Shown: one piece after another, positions 1-4,777 of the stretch
Position numbering within the stretch: position 1 is the first letter of the stretch
Layout: every line of letters begins with the position of its first letter
Source of the DNA: Propionibacteriaceae bacterium
Lineage (GTDB): Bacteria > Actinomycetota > Actinomycetes > Propionibacteriales > Propionibacteriaceae
Direction: 5' to 3'
DNA length: 8,448 bases
NCBI GenBank assembly: GCA_024636075.1
Contig: JAGXHS010000165.1
Span: 1-8,448, forward strand
The notes under the pieces: model-generated
Seen by the model: the letters and a program-made list of their open reading frames with translations, nothing else
The model's database searches: none
What the model was told of the DNA's origin: nothing
Translations under genes and position numbers: made by a program

Positions 1-108
1 GTCGTCAACGACCTCGACCGACTCGAGTAGCCGGAGGGCAATGTCCTTGCGCACCGAGGGAGGCAGGGCAAGGCCCGCCTCGTAGAACTCCGATGCGCTG
101 AGCGACAT
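1..108 (-). CDS. PF09720-type addiction module antitoxin, N-terminal part (cut by window edge)
   Basis: The 36 visible codons read MSLSASEFYEAGLALPPSVR followed by KDIALRLLESVEVVDD. This matches the start of the putative addiction module component family (PF09720/TIGR02574), in which a helix carrying LPxxxRxxLAxRLLES is the hallmark. Members are short antitoxins (about 65-80 residues) that neutralise a RelE/ParE-type mRNA interferase or gyrase toxin encoded just downstream. That toxin would lie beyond the left edge. The start is an ATG at 106-108; no good Shine-Dalgarno is visible, so a leaderless or weak start is possible. Decayed antitoxin-like and ParE-like sequences lie upstream on the same strand, which suggests a cluster of TA debris. 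The family call is fairly firm. Whether the gene is complete cannot be seen. Confidence 0.72.
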   Translation of the reverse strand, partial: MSLSASEFYEAGLALPPSVRKDIALRLLESVEVVDD

Positions 109-171
109 GTCAGCCAGTGTATGCCTTGAGACCGACGGCGCACCGGCCCCAAGCGAAGCGGCGGTGGACCA

Positions 172-335
172 TCAGCGAGCGCCCCACTTGGCCTCGAAGC
201 GACCCGGATGTCCTCGGCCGGGATCGCCTGGGAGGGGTCGGCCGCCAGAGCGTCGTAAGCGGCGGCGTCGGTGCGCAGCCACGGCTCCGATGTCAGGTCG
301 AAGGCCCCGTAGAAATCCGATTCGCTCGGCGCCAC
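172..335 (-). pseudogene. Frameshifted small antitoxin-like ORF
   Basis: On the minus strand a GTG at 333-335 opens a frame reading SESDFYGAFDLTSEPWLR and then TDAAAYDALAADPSQAIPAE DIR. At about 192-200 the sense continues one frame over as RFEAKWGAR and a TGA at 172-174. Adding one base restores a single ORF of about 54 residues. The end, acidic with a DPSxAIPxxxIRxRFEA pattern, resembles the C-termini of small type II antitoxins (Phd/ParD-like). The frame stays open well upstream of the GTG without an obvious ribosome site, so the true start is uncertain. It lies 63 bases before the PF09720 antitoxin on the same strand. The family is inferred from general resemblance only. The coding character (a clean acidic amphipathic peptide broken by one base) is what the sequence shows. 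Confidence 0.35.
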
Positions 336-775
336 GAGGTCAGGCCATTTCGAGCCTCGACGCCGGCGCAGGAACGAAGCCGCGCGCAGGATCCGCGGGC
401 GGGCACAGCATTGAGGCGTCGCGCCTCGACCAGCCAACGACGGTCAAACAGAACGAGGACGTTTGGTCCCCAGAAACAGGGCCACCATCGCATCAGACTC
501 AAATCCTTGCGGACCCTCTGCGAATTGGAGACACCTACTCCCCATCTGACTGCGCAAACGCGCCGATTCAGACGTTGAAGCGGAACGAAGACGCGGGCTT
601 TCGGCGGTCCGCGGGTGTCGTTGGTTTCCGACGAAAAGTGCCTCTGACCCAGGACGATACCAAAATCCGATGATCGGTCGACGACAGCTGTTGTGGGCCA
701 CAATTGGACTTCTTGCGGACTGTTTGCGGACTGCAACGCCGTCGACTACTCGTCTGACCGATCGGCAACGGCGGC
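336..775. other. Gap without intact gene; holds left member of a direct-repeat pair
   Basis: No convincing coding frame is present: the long open frames on both strands are compositionally odd (Arg/Pro/Ser-rich) and have no recognisable motif. The stretch contains variants of one short motif. The form cgttgaagcggaacga is at 573-588, with a looser version (gtcaaacagaacgaggacg) near 442-460. It also holds several copies of ttgcggac (507-514, 713-720, 724-731). These repeats recur at 3367-3552 and look like an end or target region of a former mobile element. Confidence 0.5.
555..733 (+). repeat. Direct repeat A (left copy), diverged, with internal 11-base tandem
   Basis: Three blocks match the segment at 3367-3552 in the same order and orientation: caaacgcgc (555-563), cgttgaagcggaacga (573-588, 16 of 16) and ggactgtttgcggac (717-731, 15 of 15). 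A fourth, looser match (ccgac..aaa..tctgacc) lies about 55-77 bases into the repeat in both copies. The spacing between the 16-base and 15-base blocks is 144 here and 134 in copy B. Within copy A, TTGCGGACTG occurs twice at an 11-base period (713-722, 724-733). Multiple short internal repeats near an end are typical of IS21-type termini, but that assignment is only a guess. Confidence 0.6.
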
Positions 776-950
776 TTCGATCCACACCGGACGCTCACCA
801 GAGCGAGCACATCGATGCGCTCATCATCGCTCACAAGGTGGACCGCCATGTAGGGAAAGCGTTCAGGACGTTGAACTGTGTCAACCGGTCGGTCTTCAGG
901 TCGCGGTCGTCGATGGACTTGATTTCGGCGGCGACCTCGCCGCCCCATCA
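776..950 (-). pseudogene. Decayed RelE/ParE-family toxin
   Basis: On the minus strand, just after a TGA at 948-950, the frame reads GGEVAAEIKSIDDRDLKTDR and then LTQFNVLN. One frame over it continues as RFPYMAVHLVSDDERIDVLA LVSVR. The second part has the classic ParE/RelE C-terminal pattern (RFPY.hhY.h..D.h.hLAh.h.RR, where h is hydrophobic). The first part fits the preceding helix of that fold (EhxxEIxxxxxRL). A single missing base near 861-863 (CTGAA|CGC) explains the frame change. The in-frame stop at 948-950 removes the usual N-terminal third, and the Arg-rich end runs without a stop into repeat A. ParE/RelE proteins are about 90-100 residues and act as gyrase poisons or ribosome-dependent mRNA endonucleases. 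This copy cannot make one. Confidence 0.55.
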
Positions 951-1151
951 GGGGACCCGGTCCCAGGATCTCCACCGGACGAGTCCTACGGAACGCACCT
1001 TTGAGCGCACGGTCCAAGCCCTATGTTGAACCGCACCACCTCAACAATTACGACGACCCGGCACCTGTCTCTCGCCGGCGGCCCGAGCCCATTCCAACCT
1101 TCTCGCGCCGCTCCGGGGCCGGCCCGGGCATCGGTTTCTGAGCCGAGACAG
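951..1151. other. Short gap, no gene seen
   Basis: No supported coding frame. Downstream of the HepT stop (minus strand) lies a GC-rich self-complementary stretch at 1113-1127 (CCGGG-GCCGG-CCCGG) that could fold in the transcript, but it has no T run and is only a weak candidate for a transcript end. Confidence 0.4.
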
Positions 1152-1514
1152 TCAGCCGGTGTCTGCGTCGAGCGCGGCCCGAGCCTGGTCGACCAGCGGC
1201 GTGAGCGACTTGTGCCAAGCCGGCAGATCAACTGACAACGTCAGCCAGGTGAGCTCGCGGTTGATCTGGTCGTACTGGTGGATGATGAAGTACCGGTTGG
1301 CGACGGCCAGAGCCCATTCGACGCCGTCGGGAGCGAGCACGCCGAGCCGCGACAACCGGTTCGCGGCCTCGCCCAGCTTCATCATCAGCGAGTCCCCCGC
1401 CTCCTGCAGGAGGTCATCAGCGAGGTACGCGTTCTTGCCTCGCGCGACGACCCCGCCAGCCCGGGCGAGCCAGCCGTCGATGTGCAGCAGTTCCTTGGCG
1501 GCCTTACGATGCAT
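1152..1514 (-). CDS. hepT: HepT-like HEPN-domain toxin (ribonuclease) of an MntA/HepT system
   Basis: This 120-residue all-helical protein carries the HEPN catalytic signature Rx4HxY at R74-H79-Y81 (RYFIIHQY). It also has the leading amphipathic helices of the DUF86/HepT family and the usual family length. HepT proteins are HEPN RNases. In characterised MntA/HepT pairs the partner MNT-fold enzyme adds AMP groups to the Tyr of this motif and so silences the toxin. The ATG at 1512-1514 shares one base with the mntA stop (TGATG). A GTG one codon earlier (1515-1517) is an alternative start. Either way the genes are coupled in one operon, with the antitoxin first. All three motif residues are intact, so the gene appears functional. 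Charged helical segments and the absence of membrane or signal segments fit a cytoplasmic protein. Confidence 0.88.
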   Translation of the reverse strand: MHRKAAKELLHIDGWLARAGGVVARGKNAYLADDLLQEAGDSLMMKLGEAANRLSRLGVLAPDGVEWALAVANRYFIIHQYDQINRELTWLTLSVDLPAWHKSLTPLVDQARAALDADTG

Positions 1515-1987
1515 CACAACAGCACCGCGTCACGCCGGATGTCATCGTCCACCTTCGGTTTCAGGCTGCCGTATGAGATGAGGTCTATCTCCCGGCCGAG
1601 AACCTTCTCAATCAGCTGCTTGAACCTGATGAACGCGAACGACGAGGTGCCTGGCGGCGCGTCCACGAGAAGGTCGATGTCAGAGTCCTGACGCGCCTCG
1701 CCGCGAGCGATTGAGCCGAACGCTGCCAGCCGCTGGTAGCCATCCTCCGCCGCCAGAGCCTTGAGGACGGGAGCAGCCGCATCCAGCAGCTCGTCGGGAC
1801 GGACGGCCTCAAGGTCGGGCGCGTTTCGGAGCTGCTGACTGACCGCTGGCTGCGAGATACCCAACGCATCGCCGACCTGCTGTTGGCTCATCCCCTTCGC
1901 GACCATCGCGCGAAGCGCAATGACACGACGCAGCCGCGCGACATCCTCATCACGTCGTGCGTCCCGATACTCCGCCAGCAGGGTCAT
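1514..1987 (-). CDS. mntA: MntA-like nucleotidyltransferase antitoxin with N-terminal helix-turn-helix
   Basis: The protein has 157 residues in two parts. Residues about 15-56 form a helix-turn-helix (recognition region GMSQQQVGDALGISQPAVSQ, 32-51). Residues about 65-157 are a minimal nucleotidyltransferase domain with GSx10DxD (G91, S92, D103, D105) and a third acidic strand (EIDLIS, D135). In MntA/HepT systems this enzyme AMPylates the HepT tyrosine. The fused HTH implies that this antitoxin also binds DNA, most likely its own promoter. The ATG at 1985-1987 has no Shine-Dalgarno but sits six bases after a good -10 box, as in actinobacterial leaderless mRNAs. A perfect 6-3-6 palindrome overlaps the start. 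The stop overlaps hepT. All active-site residues are present. The family call is firm; autoregulation is inference. Confidence 0.88.
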   Translation of the reverse strand: MTLLAEYRDARRDEDVARLRRVIALRAMVAKGMSQQQVGDALGISQPAVSQQLRNAPDLEAVRPDELLDAAAPVLKALAAEDGYQRLAAFGSIARGEARQDSDIDLLVDAPPGTSSFAFIRFKQLIEKVLGREIDLISYGSLKPKVDDDIRRDAVLL

Positions 1988-2000
1988 AAGACAATCTTAT
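1986..2000. promoter_or_regulatory. Perfect palindrome over the mntA start: candidate operator
   Basis: ATAAGA-CAA-TCTTAT is a perfect inverted repeat with 6-base arms and a 3-base centre. It is the most AT-rich word in a GC-rich surrounding. It covers the -10 box (1994-1999), the predicted transcription start and the first bases of the mntA ATG. A protein bound here would block initiation. The HTH domain at the N-terminus of MntA is the obvious candidate ligand, by analogy with autoregulated TA operons. Confidence 0.6.
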
Positions 2001-2022
2001 CTCTCTCGCAGCGCCCCGTCGA
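1994..2022 (-). promoter_or_regulatory. Predicted leaderless promoter of the mntA-hepT operon
   Basis: Reading the minus strand, TCGACG (2022-2017, four of six matches to TTGACA) is followed by exactly 17 bases and then TAAGAT (1999-1994), a strong actinobacterial -10 of the TANNNT type. The A of the mntA ATG (1987) lies after a 6-base spacer, which places the transcription start on or next to the start codon. This agrees with the missing ribosome binding site. Confidence 0.6.
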
Positions 2023-2142
2023 GGCCCCTCATCTTGGCTCTTCAGATTCGGAAGCGTGGAACATTCTCGATTATCGGGGGAACGTCCGTTGACCTGCGAC
2101 AACGCACGCGCCATCGGACGCACCCAGGGGAACTCGATACCT

Positions 2143-2150
2143 GGAGGAAC
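2143..2150 (+). promoter_or_regulatory. Shine-Dalgarno that sets the GTG start of the HTH gene
   Basis: GGAGGAAC ends seven bases before the GTG at 2158-2160 (ten bases from the GGAGG core). The in-frame ATG at 2056 lacks a comparable site, so the shorter protein is preferred. Confidence 0.55.
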
Positions 2151-2157
2151 GAAGTCA

Positions 2158-2451
2158 GTGACGTTCGCGGCCCAATCTGAAGCCAGCCGCAGTCGCATTC
2201 GAACCAAGCAGAACCAGCATGGCACCACATCACATCCCCTGCACCGAGAGCTCCCCCACGCCGACGACGAGCTGATGACGATCAAGGAGGTGGCCACACT
2301 CGTCCGGGTCCAGGAACCGACGCTGCGCTACCGGCGCCACCTCGGCACGGGGCCGCACGGTTTCCGGACTGGCCGATCCGTCCGCTACTGGCGAGAAGAC
2401 GTTGTCCACTGGCTTGTAGAACAGTCCCGTCATCCACAGGCCGGCGATTGA
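2158..2451 (+). CDS. Small helix-turn-helix protein, excisionase/AlpA-like (HTH_17 type)
   Basis: With the GTG start at 2158, preceded by GGAGGAAC at 2143-2150, the product has 97 residues. Residues 1-38 are polar and probably unstructured. Residues 39-90 are a winged helix of the MerR/excisionase-like DNA-binding type: MTIKEVATLVRVQEPTLRYR, then a GTGPHGFRTGR wing and the SVRYWREDVVHWL helix. The usual family pattern is TxxEVAxxLxVxxxTLYxWRxxGxGPxxxRxGxxVRYxxxDVxxWL. Such proteins serve as recombination directionality factors or small regulators of integrated elements. No intact integrase lies next to it; the tyrosine recombinases at 4.3-6.0 kb are broken. The upstream ATG at 2056 and an internal ATG at 2275 are less likely starts. 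It converges with the VOC gene 58 bases away. Confidence 0.75.
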   Translation: MTFAAQSEASRSRIRTKQNQHGTTSHPLHRELPHADDELMTIKEVATLVRVQEPTLRYRRHLGTGPHGFRTGRSVRYWREDVVHWLVEQSRHPQAGD

Positions 2452-2509
2452 GCAGTGCGCGACGCCAGTGACCAGGCGGATCATCCGAGCTTCAACCGGA
2501 GAGGAGCTG

Positions 2510-2938
2510 TCAGCCGCGAGCTTCGGACAGTTCGATCAGATGCCCGTCTGGATCGCGCAGGAAGCAGCGGATCTCTCCGCCCCAGTCTTGCGGCGGAGTG
2601 AGGAACCGGGCGCCTCGTCCGATGAGCACGTCATAAGCACCCTGGCAGTCGCCAACCCGCAGCGTGATCAACGTGCTCACGGTGTCGGGATCGGTGGGCG
2701 GCGCGAGCGTGATGCCTGGCTTGTCCGCGGTCGGTTCACCACCGGTGACGAGCAGCAGCCACGCTCCAGCGAAGCGGAGCACCACGCTGGTTCCGCCGTA
2801 CTCGCGGTACAGCTCGGCGCCCAGCACGTCGGTCCAGAACTCGCGAGAGCGGGCCACGTCGCTCACGACGAGGATCTGCGTCAGGGCCACGTCGGGGTCC
2901 GGGAACAGCGCGGCATCACGCTCGGCGGGGTCGGTCAC
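2510..2938 (-). CDS. VOC superfamily protein (glyoxalase/bleomycin-resistance/dioxygenase fold)
   Basis: From the GTG at 2936-2938 the protein has 142 residues and two VOC half-domains. The first is about 17-75 (VALTQILVVSDVARSREFW, the typical beta strand plus the D-h-x-x-x-x-x-FY/W helix). The second is about 90-142 and ends with the diagnostic FLRDPDGHLIELSE. AAGGAG eight bases before the GTG decides the start; the open frame extends to 3106 but with non-VOC sequence. Of the usual metal ligands only the last Glu (E136) is clear. The first position is Gln (Q21) instead of His, so metal-dependent catalysis is doubtful and a ligand-binding or resistance role is possible. The substrate is unknown. 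Its start overlaps the stop of an upstream frame (GTGA), which suggests it was once the second gene of an operon. Confidence 0.8.
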   Translation of the reverse strand: MTDPAERDAALFPDPDVALTQILVVSDVARSREFWTDVLGAELYREYGGTSVVLRFAGAWLLLVTGGEPTADKPGITLAPPTDPDTVSTLITLRVGDCQGAYDVLIGRGARFLTPPQDWGGEIRCFLRDPDGHLIELSEARG

Positions 2939-3133
2939 GGCGAGAGCTCCTTCGAATCGGACGCAGGTCCGGCGTCGGCGGAATTGTCTTCGAGTCCTTC
3001 GGCCTGGGCGGAACGGCGGCGCACATGACCCTGGAAATGACCAAATGCGGTCTTCCCTGCAAAGCCGGATCTTCCCGAAACCGCCCAGTATCCCCCAGTG
3101 TTCCACAGCGTTACCGGGGCTCCTCCACGTCAG
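2935..3133 (-). pseudogene. C-terminal remnant of an unrecognised gene upstream of the VOC gene
   Basis: A frame open from about 3133 ends in AGKTAFGHFQGHVRRRSAQA EGLEDNSADAGPASDSKELS P and a TGA at 2935-2937 that overlaps the VOC GTG. The hydrophilic, Glu/Asp/Ser-rich tail looks like a natural protein end. The 4-base overlap with a strong Shine-Dalgarno inside this frame is typical of coupled genes. The frame has no good start and is closed by a TGA at about 3133, near the IS256-type relic. The parent gene was therefore probably cut by rearrangement. I do not recognise the family. It could also be chance read-through ahead of the VOC gene. Confidence 0.3.
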
Positions 3134-3325
3134 GGATCACCCAGGCGTTCTGGCGCCAGATCTGGTCCAACAACCCCAACGAGCGGCTGAACCTGTGAGA
3201 TCCGCCGCCGCACCGACGTCGTCGGGACCTTCCCCGTCCGGCCCGAAGGCCACCACAACCGCGGACTCGACGTCCTTGGACCGTCAGGTGGTCAGGATGA
3301 GCAGGGTCCCGGTCAGCGAAGGTGA
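3124..3325 (+). pseudogene. Relic of an IS256 (Mutator) family transposase, C-terminus
   Basis: ITQAFWRQIWSNNPNERLN is encoded at about 3136-3192. It continues one frame over as EIRRRTDVVGTFP (3197-3235). IWSNNPxERLNxEIRRRTDVVGxFP is the most conserved stretch near the end of IS256-type DDE transposases. The frame change fits one inserted base at 3193-3196 (AAC-CTGT-GAG instead of AAC-CGT-GAG). After FP the family's next 30 or so residues are missing, and the frame rejoins at a GLDVL motif (about 3263-3277). It then stops at 3323-3325. The catalytic domain is entirely absent. This is an old, inactive fragment. Confidence 0.72.
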
Positions 3326-3366
3326 ATCAGGACTCGCTGGGTCTGTCATCCGCAACGTACTTGATA

Positions 3367-3552
3367 CAAACGCGCTGATGCACGTGGCGGGCTCCGACTG
3401 GGTCGTTGAAGCGGAACGATCAGGCGGGGTTCTGGCTGTTGTTGGTCAACGCCGGTTGATGCCGACAAACATGGTCTGACCTGCGGAAACGTGTTCGCGG
3501 GTGCGCTGGGCGTCGTTGACGATCGTCGGTCTCGGCCGGACTGTTTGCGGAC
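3367..3552 (+). repeat. Direct repeat B (right copy)
   Basis: Matches repeat A block by block: caaacgcgc (3367-3375), cgttgaagcggaacga (3404-3419) and ggactgtttgcggac (3538-3552), in the same orientation. The distance from copy A is about 2.83 kb measured on the 16-base block. A 19-base difference in spacing between the first two blocks and a 10-base difference between the last two show that the copies have diverged. The pair brackets the TA operon, the HTH gene, the VOC gene and the IS256-type relic. Confidence 0.6.
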
Positions 3553-3648
3553 CGCTGGCGAGGCATGGGGGCTGCGTCAGAGGCTGGCTCGATCTCGCCA
3601 GTAGCCACCGACTCGGCTTTCGGTCGCCGACCTCACTCATCTACGTTC

Positions 3649-3663
3649 GTGGGGCGACCCCAC
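3649..3663 (-). terminator. Candidate hairpin terminator after the three-helix-bundle gene
   Basis: GTGGGG-CGA-CCCCAC is a perfect 6-base-pair hairpin with a 3-base loop, 36 bases past the stop of the minus-strand gene at 3699. There is no U-rich tail, so it would have to work as the tail-less type proposed for Actinobacteria or act only as an mRNA end stabiliser. Confidence 0.35.
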
Positions 3664-3698
3664 TGCATGTGCTCACTGACGATGGGCGGCGGTCCCGG

Positions 3699-3956
3699 TT
3701 AGGCCGTCTGGCGGAGCCGAAGGATGTCGCGGACCTCATGCACGATCAGGATCGGCACGTAACTGTCCACCTTGGCAGGCATCAGGTCGTCGTACGCGGT
3801 CTGGACCAGGCCCTCGATGACTTCGCCGTCGACGTCGGGTGCGAGCTGGCGAAGCACTTCCTCGGACGCGGTGAGGTCGCTTCGGTTGGGCTCTTCGACG
3901 GGTGGCTGAGTTGTTGATTCCACTGGTGTCATTACCTCAGTCTGGCACCCCAACAT
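3699..3956 (-). CDS. Small three-helix-bundle dimerization-domain protein
   Basis: The frame encodes 85 residues from the ATG at 3954-3956, or 77 from the ATG at 3930-3932, which has GAGG very close upstream. After a Pro/Glu/Thr-rich N-terminus, residues about 30-82 read SEEVLRQLAPDVDGEVIEGL VQTAYDDLMPAKVDSYVPIL IVHEVRDILR. This is the pattern of the actinobacterial three-helix-bundle dimerization domain (L...FP.h....V...V..AY..L...RV..FhPhLh...R..L). The domain is often found alone or fused to low-molecular-weight phosphatase/arsenate-reductase-like proteins. Its biochemical role is not established to my knowledge. No partner gene is next to it; it stands alone between repeat B and an IS5-type fragment. 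The domain call is moderately confident, and the start is uncertain between the two ATGs. Confidence 0.65.
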   Translation of the reverse strand: MLGCQTEVMTPVESTTQPPVEEPNRSDLTASEEVLRQLAPDVDGEVIEGLVQTAYDDLMPAKVDSYVPILIVHEVRDILRLRQTA

Positions 3957-4062
3957 GAACGGAACATGTCACGCCGGCCGGCTCCGTGCCGCCAGCCGAG
4001 TTTTACGAGTCCTTCAGAAGACCGAGACCGCAGCTGGGATGTATGCCTCCAGGATGCGTCTC

Positions 4063-4362
4063 TCAAGGTTGTAGCCAGAGCAGGATGACTCGGAGGACTA
4101 CTCCTCCTCGGTAGGTGATGGCGAGCTTGTCGTAGCGGGTGACCAGGCCGCACCAGTCCTTGAGGCGATTGAAGGCGCGCTCGACGACGTTGCGCCGCTT
4201 GTGTCCGCGTACTACCTCATGTGTCGCTCCGGGTACGACCTGACGTGCGGGTCGGTCTCGGCGAGTTGAGTCCCTCCCCGCCCTGAGCAGGGTCACCCTT
4301 CGGTTCGTCCACCGCCAAGTAGACGAGCCCTGGCGGGGGGCGATGCTCCTATTTGGTGTCAA
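4063..4362 (-). pseudogene. IS5-type transposase, C-terminal fragment
   Basis: The last third reads RGHKRRNVVERAFNRLKDWC followed by GLVTRYDKLAITYRGGVVLR. This is the conserved end of IS5-group DDE transposases: RNxVERxFNRLKxWRGxATRYDK, whose Glu is the third catalytic acid. The preceding part (about 4225-4362) does not resemble the family, so homology starts near 4221 and the sequence upstream is foreign. The first two acidic residues and all of the N-terminus are missing. The fragment ends against the truncated recombinase (4349). Insertion of this element, followed by deletion, is the likely cause of that truncation. Confidence 0.75.
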
Positions 4363-4777
4363 GCTCGATCAACGTGCGGAAGGTCGCAGCCCGAAGTGCT
4401 GGCCGGAGCAGGTCCGTGGCCGCCAGCAACGCCTGAATCTCTTCGGGGGTATAGATGTAGGGGGCGACGCGGGTTGCCCTGGCCGGGAGAAGCTTGGCTG
4501 GCGGGACCTCGATGCTGGGGTCCAGAAGGCAGGCCCACTTCGCGAAGCACCGGATGGCGGAGAGCCTCAGCGCCTGCCAGCGTGGGGCAGCCCCGGTGGG
4601 GGCCGTCGCGAAAGCGAGGGCATTCTCGACGGTGATGCCGTCGGCGTTGTGCTCGTTCAGCCAGGCAAGGTAGCGGTCCATCGTGTATTCGATGTGGTGG
4701 AGTTTGTATCCCAGACAGCGGCGAACCCTGAGGTACTCGGCGACCATGTTGCTGAGTTCTTCTGGTGTCGTACTCAT
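4349..4777 (-). pseudogene. Truncated tyrosine recombinase (second member of a RIT-like operon)
   Basis: From the ATG at 4775-4777 the 142-residue product covers the N-terminal core-binding (SAM-like) domain of a phage-type integrase: LSNMVAEYLRVRRCLGYKLH, then WLNEHNADGI and ALRLSAIRCFAKW. It reaches the start of the catalytic domain (YIYTPEEIQALLAATDLLRP, TFRTLI). It then switches to ELDTK and a TAG at 4349-4351, exactly before the region that would carry the first catalytic Arg (GMRxxEAL). No catalytic residue is left, so it cannot recombine DNA. Its ATG overlaps the stop of the upstream recombinase (ATGA). This tight coupling of successive tyrosine recombinases is the hallmark of recombinase-in-trio elements. 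A third gene would have followed and is gone, replaced by the IS5-type fragment. Confidence 0.75.

Larger units (their letters stand above)
3326..3698. other. Gap without intact gene; holds right member of the direct-repeat pair
   Basis: No frame on either strand shows a recognisable protein. The stretch contains repeat B (3367-3552) and a stable hairpin at 3649-3663 downstream of the three-helix-bundle gene. Confidence 0.5.

Noticed and set aside
107..673. Long plus-strand open frame of 188 codons
   Set aside because: Arg/Pro/Ser-rich translation with no motif; it runs antisense to the antitoxin-like remnant and through repeat A. A typical chance frame in high-GC DNA.
568..1017. Minus-strand open frame of 149 codons
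   Set aside because: Only its middle part (about 776-861) makes sense, as the tail of a frameshifted ParE toxin; the rest is out of frame or repeat sequence.
2468..3479. Two long plus-strand frames opposite the VOC gene and relics (2468-3028 and 2664-3479)
   Set aside because: Mirror frames of the well-supported minus-strand VOC gene, with low-complexity translation.
3501..3917. Plus-strand frame of 138 codons opposite the three-helix-bundle gene
   Set aside because: Antisense to a recognisable small domain and without motifs of its own.
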